Assembly: GCA_019022495.1 (NCBI GenBank) | Contig: JAFEKR010000020.1 | Location: 979,052-1,043,051 of the forward strand | DNA length: 64,000 nt | DNA from: Epichloe hybrida | Taxonomy: Eukaryota > Ascomycota > Sordariomycetes > Hypocreales > Clavicipitaceae | Direction: 5' to 3' | Part shown: positions 57,007 through 64,000 of the stretch, in pieces | Numbering within the stretch: position 1 is the first letter of the stretch | Layout: every line of letters begins with the position of its first letter | Notes under the pieces: generated by a model | Told to the model about the DNA's origin: nothing | The model's database searches: none | What the model saw: the letters and a program-made list of their open reading frames with translations, nothing else | Made by a program: the position numbers and the translations under genes

Positions 57007-58675
57007 TCAATCCTGAATCTCACCCGCAGCAACCCCATCCGCGCGCCTCAAGTCCAAAATCTTGCTCAACCTCAACTGTCCCTTTGCACCCCAACCCGAC
57101 GGCCCGGCTGCCACATCCGGCCTCATAGCAACGTACCAACCCCAAGCTCTTCTGTCGAGCTCATCCCTTTGTAGCACCCCCGCCCAGCTCGCGAACAGCA
57201 GCCTCAACGCACCCAGTAATCTCCCCAAGTTGACCTGCTTCTCATCGTTCAACGCAACGAGCGTCTTCTTGCCTTCACTGCCACCGCCTTCGGATGGCGC
57301 CGTGGCAAAGCTCCGAAGAAGGTAGTTCCGCGCCCCTTCCGGGCGGTGAATCGGCATCCCTACCGTGGCCAGGGACGACGGCGTCTTGTTTTCAGGGTCC
57401 AGACCCCAGAGTGCTTCGCCTGTGATACGTGTGGATGCGCGTCGACGCGAGGATAGTGCGTCGTTGAGGCAATCTCTCATGAGCCGCCACCGATCCGGGC
57501 CGAGCATGATGCCGCCATACCATCGTGTCAACACGACCAGCGTGTTTTTGACGTCGGCCTCGCGCATGATTCCGAGCAAGAACTTGCCGCAGCCCGATTC
57601 GCCGTCGTCAAACGATGCTTCTTGCACAAGCGGCGAGTTTCCGTAGCTGGACCTCAATGCCCACGCGTTATGCGTCGCCGTCTCCAACTCTGGTTTGTCC
57701 GCTACCAAGGCTTTCATCAGACCTGCCCTCAGAGAGGGCGACGATAGACTCGCCGTGTGTGCAACAAAAGTCGATCCCCTAGACGTCAGTTTCTGGCTCG
57801 CTATCCATGTCCTCGTCTTCTCCGCTGAGATGTCCGCTGAAATGTCGCCTTCCTTGGCCCCATGGATCGTGGATGTGGGCGTAGATCCAGGCGGCTCATT
57901 CTCACCCCGTTTCCACGTATACCCCCCCCTCTTGAGAACAGCAATCTCCCTCCCCAAGACCCGAACTTTTGGCTGGCCCTCTGGAACCTGTGATGATTCG
58001 CCTCCCGCCGGAGCCTTCTCGATCCCGATACTAATCGCCTTGGACCTTGAATTTGCACTCACAACAGCCTGGCTCAAGCTCAGCCTGCTACTCGGCGGCT
58101 GCTCAGGCATGGTAAAGCGTAGCAATTCCACGGCAAACGCCAGGACCAGCGGTGCCCTGTTGGTAACTATCGTCGTCTGCCGAATCGCTTCCTCGTCCAC
58201 CTCCAAGGGCAGACCGAGCGCGGCTTCCAGCTCGTCTGCACTCAGGGAACCATAATCCAAGTCACGTTTGTGAGGCTCACATCTTATTTTTTTGGCACTG
58301 GGTGAGACGGCCACCTCGTCTCCATCAGCCGCGCGTTTGGGCGCTTTCTTCCCGTGAGATTTGCATGCTGCGTGGAACGATTTGGAGAGTTTGGCATCGG
58401 GTATGACTGTTTCTATTGCGGAAAAGGGTGCTTCTGCAATTTGTTCAATGCTAGAGATGAATTAATTGAACTGGACTTGTCTAGATTTTCTCTTCATTCT
58501 CCCTGCAAATATGTGTAAAAAAAAGATAGGCGTCAATGAGCAGCACAATGATGGAAATTCACCTCCGAAGATTTTGGGACTGTAACGACTTGACATGACC
58601 CATGGCCGTCATCATAGGAACTTTGCGTGAAGTGAGCATGCGCAGAAGCTCCTGTATGTCACCGTGCCCAGACAT
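57007..58675 (-). CDS. IMPACT-family (UPF0029) protein
   Basis: Exons 58675-58563 and 58450-57007, 1557 nt, 518 residues. The intron (donor GTGAAT, acceptor CTCTAG) joins ...SQNLR to SIEQIAEAP in frame. The UPF0029/IMPACT domain covers roughly residues 245-375, with RGSTFVAHTASLSSPSLRAG, SFDDGESGCGKFLLGIM and LVVLTRWYGGIMLGPDRW, the last being the family signature. IMPACT/Yih1 proteins bind Gcn1 and dampen Gcn2 activation; this one lacks an obvious RWD domain and has a long N-terminal extension, so that role is not assured. The N-terminal segment (TSRKVPMMTAMGHVKSLQ) looks like a small helical domain. It is divergent from the OMS1-like gene across 364 nt. Confidence 0.85.
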
Positions 58676-59039
58676 GGCTCGACGGAATTGAAGATGCTCG
58701 ACTCCAAGATAAAAGCGTGACTTTTCGAGAAGTAGAGAGTGCGTTGCGTACACATGTGTTGCGTCGGACCAATCGCGCGGAAAAGTAGACGGATGTTGAT
58801 AAAACGCACTTCTTCATGCAACAAACTCTCCGTTGAACGTGCCCCGCATCGGCTTCGACTGAACCTTCGGGCCGTTCACAGATCCGCAACCAGATAGAGA
58901 TGCACAAACTCAACTCCCAACATCTTCTTCTTCGCTCACCTGTCCCCCAATCTCAATCAAAGGACTGCACGCCCCCCGCGCGCAGCCTCACGGCTCAACA
59001 TTCTACGATACCGTCATTAAAAACAGTCATGCTACGTCA
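58676..59039. promoter_or_regulatory. Short divergent promoter, IMPACT-family gene / OMS1-like gene
   Basis: Only 364 nt separate the two start codons, so both promoters overlap. No TATA box or repeat stands out. Confidence 0.5.
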
Positions 59040-60352
59040 ATGAGCGCCTCCACCACGCGTGGCTTCGCCCGAGCCAGCTGCCTCGCATGGCGGCGTTCTG
59101 CATCATCCTCGTCCAAATCACCACCGCACAAATCCTCCAATCCACCCATCACTCCACCATCCCGCGTCCCCAGACCATATAATCCGTAGGTTCAACTCTC
59201 AAACATCGATACCCTTTCTCCTAAAAAGAGGCGGGAAATAGTCTAAAAAAAAAAAAAAGACTAAAACTTACAAACATTTCCAGCGCAACTCGAAAGTCCA
59301 CCCCACAAACCACCATCAATTCCTCCTCTCCCTCCTCGTCGAATCCCCCACGCGACGACACCCTCCAGACCCTCTGGCACCGATCCTGGCTGCCCCTCTC
59401 CGGCGCCGCCCTCCTCGCCGGCTTCCTAGGCTTCTACATAATCGGCACCGTCGCCGCTTCCCTCAAACAATGTTCCTGCCGCCCCCCGCGCGAACATGAA
59501 TCCCCGACCGGCCGGCCCCCAGCCCTGACAGGCGACAATGCCGAACAGTTCGACAAGGAACTCGACCTCCCAGAATGGTGGACGGGCATCACCAAGCTCC
59601 GGAAACGACTCGCCCATCACGCCAAAGGCGACGTGCTCGAACTCGCCATAGGAACAGGCCGGAACCTAGAACACTACAACTGGGAGGGCCTAGGCAAGCC
59701 CGATCCCACCACCACTCACAAGATGAGCAACGACAACAACACCAAACACACCAGCTGCGGCATCACATCCTTCACCGGCCTCGACATATCAGTCGACATG
59801 CTCGACGTAGCGCGCAAACGACTCGCCAAGACCGTCCCGCCCCTGAAGGACTCGGAGCCTGTCGTGAAAAAGTCCACCATGGCAGACCACACGGGCGGTC
59901 AATTGTCCTTCCTGAACAACCGCCTGCGGCTCATCCACTCGGATGCCCATCGTGCACTGCCCCCCCTTGCGGCGACGGCCGACGCACCCGCCGAGGGGAA
60001 GAAGAAGAAATACGACACCATCATCCAGACGTTTGGGCTGTGCTCCGTATCAGATCCTGTCGCCGTACTGTGTAACCTTGCGTCTGCCATCGCACCCGGT
60101 ACCGGCCGCATCGTCCTGCTCGAACATGGGAAGGGCTGGTACGGGCTCGTAAACGGACTGCTGGATAAGAATGCCGCGCGGCATTTTGACAAATATGGAT
60201 GTTGGTGGAACCGAGATATCGAGGCGCTCGTCGACGAGGCTGTACAAAGGACCCCGGGGCTGGAAATCGTCAAGTTGGACCGCCCCAACTTGTTGCAAAT
60301 GGGCACTCTGGTTTGGGTAGAGCTCCGGGTCAAGGGGAGTGGTGGTGCATGA
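59040..60352 (+). CDS. OMS1: OMS1-like mitochondrial methyltransferase
   Basis: Exons 59040-59185 and 59284-60352, 1215 nt, 404 residues. The intron (donor GTAGGT, acceptor TTTCCAG) keeps the frame. The first 60 residues are Ser/Arg/Pro-rich, like a mitochondrial targeting sequence. One transmembrane helix follows (LPLSGAALLAGFLGFYIIG). A class I SAM-methyltransferase fold then starts with VLELAIGTGRNLEHYNW and TSFTGLDISVDMLDVARKRL. Yeast Oms1 is an inner-membrane protein with this layout, linked to respiratory complex maturation. The substrate is unknown. A central insert (DNNNTKHTSC) is low complexity. It converges with the GDS1-like gene. Confidence 0.83.
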
Positions 60353-60891
60353 TGGATCGATGCATGTCTTCTCGCATGGAAAATCACTGGCGCTGGCTGA
60401 TGTTGACAACCTATACAATCACTTGGGATGTAACAAGAAGAGCAGGCCATATGAGCTTATAGAAGCAAAGAGTGGCATTTATCCATTTGAGATCCTGTAC
60501 GTGTAGTGTATCCTTTTTGTGTCTGGCAGCCGGTTTCCCATTTTCCCATTTTCCTCGAGATTCTGTTCCCCAGAGTTGATACTTCTCTTCCATCTACTCG
60601 TGCATGGTATAAAAAGGACACAGAAGATACTCTATATGTACAGATACTTTTACACAAACTCCCGATATTTTCCCCATTTGCAGAGAAGAGCATGGGGTAA
60701 AAAGATGTAAACGCGGTAAGAAGATAAAAAAAACTATGTCAAACCCAACCCCGGCGGCTACGCTCATTTTTTTTTGCCGTCTTTCCTCGGAACTCCATGC
60801 GACCTTCGCAAATCGTGTGTAAGCCAAAAGTAGAGGATATCAGAGGTGCACCAAAAAAAAGTAAGAAAATTAAACCGTAACGGCGACTTCA
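60353..60891. other. Intergenic between convergent OMS1-like and GDS1-like genes
   Basis: 540 nt of 3' regions with A/T-rich stretches. No gene is supported. Confidence 0.55.
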
Positions 60892-62198
60892 TCAGTACGT
60901 ATCAAACAGGCAGTCGAGCTCGTCAATTTCAATGCTCTCGGCAGTTCTGTCCCATTCAAACAGTTTGTTCAACTTTAGCCAGCTGTCGGCCTCGTCCTCC
61001 TTGCGCAAACTTAACATGGTGCTGGGTCGCATGGCTGGGCTGGCCAAGAGTGTGATAGATGGCAGTGCACGGTCGCCGAACCAAATGTCGTCGCGATAAC
61101 CGTATTCCAGAGTGGAATTGCGCTCGACTGTTTCGGGTGAGGTGATGTGATCATCGTGCGTAAATTTGCGCTTTTGTAATACGTCGGCGGTTTGAGTGAA
61201 CTCTCTCTCATCCGTCTCCAAGGGTGGAGAGTCCCGTCGCAAGTCGCGAGCATGTCTCATCCGGATACTGTGAGACTTGAATGAGCCCGTTGGCGTGATT
61301 GGCATCCCCAGATCGTCCTCCATGTCATCAAACTCTGGTGAAGAAAGATCTACCTCGGGCGAAGGGCTCAGCTCGCGCCGCCGGGCATCGACGTCGTCTG
61401 ACCCCGAATCATCCGTCAGGGAGACGCAAGGTGTGACGATAGGAGAGTGATGAATGGGCCGAGGGATGCTGGAGTCCGGAAGAGGTTGTCGGGGGCAAGT
61501 GGTAAGAAAGAAGTATGTGCGCCGCGGGTGGACAGTCTCGAGTTCTTTGGAAAGGGGGCACGGGGAGATTGCACTCCAACAGGGGCGCTTCATATATGTG
61601 GTCAAACGAGAGGAGATGATGGCGCATGGATTAGCTGATCTAAAATGTTGATTTCATTAGCATTTTGACCGTCAGAACGAGTATTGCGTGTAGCCGAGAC
61701 TTACTGTTGTACAGAGGTGAGTTTTTGTGCCAGGACGGTGGCCAACTCCTTAATGAGATGAGGTCTATTGGCGGTGGACTGCAGCTGCGTGATGGATGCC
61801 TCGACAATATCATCGTTAATGCCTTCGAGGTCGACCCTGGGCATTACGTCTGCGTCCGACACCTCAATGCTGGTGGCAGGGGTCGGAGAAGGGGGAGGGG
61901 TTTGCTCGAGGATGGCTTCGTTGGGGCCCGATACGGCTCCATGCGACCGCTTGAGACGTTTGCTAGGATGTGAAGTCATGGTATCGGGGAGAGAATCTGA
62001 AATATGCGCCGATGTAGTTGGCGATGAAGACGAAGATGAAGACGAAGACGAAGACGATGATGATGATGGACGTCTCGAGACCTTGTTCGAGGCAGCGGCG
62101 GCAGCGGCAGCGGCAGCGGCACGAGCAGCGTGCGTTACGGGAATGTGTATGCCTAGGCTGGGCAGGGACAGCGACTTGCGGCGCGTATTATACGGCAT
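60892..62198 (-). CDS. GDS1-like winged-helix protein
   Basis: Exons 62198-61705 and 61639-60892, 1242 nt, 413 residues; the 65-nt intron (donor GTAAGT, acceptor TTTTAG) lies inside the conserved domain and restores VQQSANPCAIISSRL. The domain (about residues 130-215: VDLEGINDDIVEASITQLQ, RPHLIKELATVLAQKLTSV, then SSRLTTYMKRPCW and VHPRRTYFFLTTCP) resembles the winged-helix region of fungal Gds1-type proteins. The N-terminus begins MPYNTRRKSLSLPSLGIHI, followed by poly-Ala and a 15-residue poly-Ser run. The C-terminus is acidic with SPSPEVDLSSPEFDDMEDD. Probably nuclear; yeast GDS1 is implicated in respiratory growth. The functional name is by resemblance only. Confidence 0.75.
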
Positions 62199-64000
62199 TC
62201 TCGTGACTTATTTCGCGCAACAAGGGGGGACTTGAACGGTATATGACACTTCAACCCAGCTGTGTAGGTGTTGTGACTGTTTGTTTTGTTTTGTTAGGAG
62301 AGCTTTGGTGTTGCGAGACGGAGCTACTGGATTAAGAAGTCGATGCTTGTCGCCAGGAGACGCTGTCCGTTCGGGAGTGTAACGACAACGATGAGGCGAA
62401 GACAAAAAAACAATGAAAAAAGGGACGCCTTGTTGGTCGCAAGTTAAGATGCAAGAATGAAGAGGGGTGGCTCTGCACAAGAAGAGGGATCGAAGACGGA
62501 TCGAAGAGAAATCGAACACGCGAAGACTCTGGGCCAGGACGGGGGATGGGGACGGAGACACTGGTTGACTGGGAGGCTCAGGCGATTTCGGATTTTCTGG
62601 CGTTGGCTTGGAAAAAGTAGCCCACGAGCTTCCGATTAATTTTTTCCTTTCCTCCATCCATTGGCCGGCATCTGAATGCAAGCTTGCCGAAGTGGAGGCG
62701 CTAGTGCAAGTGGATAGGACACCCCTTGATGTAGCCAAAATCGGGGCTCAATAAGCCAATGGCGTTGCACCGTTTGGGAAGGCTGCCCCAGTGTTTTGTC
62801 GGCTGCATTCCACTCAGGACCCTGTCCGTCTTTTGAGCTGCCATGCCCGTATCTGTGTTCACTTGTTCTGTGTGTGTTCAATGTGTGTGTCAATCGGTCT
62901 GGTCTGTTTTTTTTTTTTTTCTGCCTCTCGTTCTCAGCAGGAGCGCAACAGTGCGCCTGCCACCTGCCACCTGCCACCTGCCACCTGCCACCTGTAGTCC
63001 GTACCGCACCTTCTTCCAAGCCGCAGAGGGCGGTCAAATGGGGGGGAAGGGGGGGGGGGCACGAAGCAAACTGACGTATTATACTCATACTCTGTTTTCC
63101 ATGCCATGACTCAAACGCGCCCCCCCCATCCCCTGGGTGGTCCCTTACTTGTGCCCGCCTTCTCTCCTCGGGCCCAGACAAGTCCTACATGACAGCGAGA
63201 TTCGAAGACATCTTCTCCCCCCCTTTGGATGGCACGGGAGGACGGGAGGACGGGCAACGGCGCGACGGCAGGGAGCTGAGACGAGACAATCGAAGAGTGA
63301 ACCAGTTTCGACCACGGAAGGATAGTTCATTCGTCAAGAAGCGACTACCAATTGCTTGCATCCTGTACCGAGTATGAAGCAAACTCTCCGTTCCAGAAAA
63401 TGCCGCCATGCCGTCAACTAAACTTACAGCGAGCCACCACCAGGGGGTCACACCTCGGTCGCATGATTCATGCCGTCTTTGGGTGAAAAAACGTCACCAA
63501 GAAAACTGAGACTGCACGATTGCCATGGCTGGAAATGTACATACATGATGAAGATGAAGATGTAACGATAGGCTTGGCTAAGGAACGAAAGCGAAAAAGA
63601 AAGAAAAAAGAAAAAGAAAAAAAAATGATGCATCATGTCTGCCTATCACTCACCGCCCAAGGTGTGGGTGATGATAATTGGTATTGTCCTGTTTGTTGCA
63701 AGAGCCTCGCCTTGCCTCGCACATGGGTGGCAGGCCTTGCGTGTGCGTGTGTGGGCCAGTGGCGGCAGCAAGAGACTAACAGGGTGTAGAAATGGGCAAG
63801 GAGAGTAACACGCAGGAACGGATTTTCGAATACGCAGCAACAACTCGGGCCTAAAATGGAAGATGTATCTCTGCATATATTTTTATGTGACCAGGTACAT
63901 TCCCGGTTTTACATGACTTGCGAAGGGACTTATTATACGGAGTAGTCCAGCACTAATATACGAAACCAGTGTTGTACCTCATCAAATGAAGTTATATGAG
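62199..64000. other. Gene-poor right end
   Basis: 1.8 kb without a supportable gene. It holds the GDS1-like promoter, a (CCACCTG)n array at 62956-62994, poly-G runs near 63041-63058, an A/G-rich tract at 63586-63624, and a TACGGAGTA motif at 63936. A gene continuing past the window edge cannot be excluded. Confidence 0.5.
62956..62994 (+). repeat. (CCACCTG)n minisatellite, about 5 copies
   Basis: Perfect heptamer tandem in gene-poor DNA. Confidence 0.9.

Noticed and set aside
62208..63181. Long minus-strand frames upstream of the GDS1-like gene
   Set aside because: Low-complexity composition, no recognisable motif and no consistent exon structure; more likely promoter and leader sequence.

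Overview
The window reads as nuclear DNA of a filamentous ascomycete, most likely a Sordariomycete and possibly Hypocreales. The evidence is short introns (about 60-180 nt, GT-AG with CTGAC-like branch sites), fungal families such as a Fungal_trans_2 regulator and a GDS1-type winged-helix protein, and an AT-rich block almost stripped of CpA/TpG that matches repeat-induced point mutation (RIP). Genus is inference. No tRNA, rRNA, CRISPR or bacterial-type operon was found.

Layout: 1-3840 is a RIP-degraded graveyard of LTR retroelements (Ty3/Gypsy integrase plus chromodomain on +, a Copia-like gag on -, an LTR-like segment with a polypurine tract). Composition switches sharply near 3840. Then follow COQ3 (-) and RIB3 (+), divergent; an ataxin-10/CTR86 homologue (-) and methylthioadenosine phosphorylase (+), divergent and both broken by single-base indels; a 4.5 kb gene-poor stretch; an EgtD/EasF-type N-methyltransferase (+) facing a six-exon Fungal_trans_2 regulator (-) tail to tail; 6.4 kb gene-poor with a small AT-rich island; a C2H2 zinc-finger gene (+); 5.1 kb gene-poor; an FAD amine/amino-acid oxidase (+); MET10 (-) and CCC2 (+), divergent; a PCL-type cyclin (-); 6.8 kb gene-poor; CDK1 (-); an IMPACT-family protein (-); an OMS1-like methyltransferase (+); and a GDS1-like protein (-).

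Most genes are housekeeping: ubiquinone, riboflavin, methionine salvage, sulfate assimilation, copper delivery, cell cycle. They do not form one pathway. The only accessory-looking unit is the N-methyltransferase/regulator pair at 16.8-22.0 kb.

I did not find a clear undescribed system. The points most worth checking are the His/Asp/Cys-rich insert in the ataxin-10 homologue, the cluster of frame breaks confined to 7.4-12 kb, a likely GC-AG intron, the methyltransferase/regulator pair, and a short palindromic motif (TACGGAGTA) scattered through the gene-poor DNA. Exon models were built by eye from splice signals and reading-frame bookkeeping. Family names come from recognised motifs, not from a database search.
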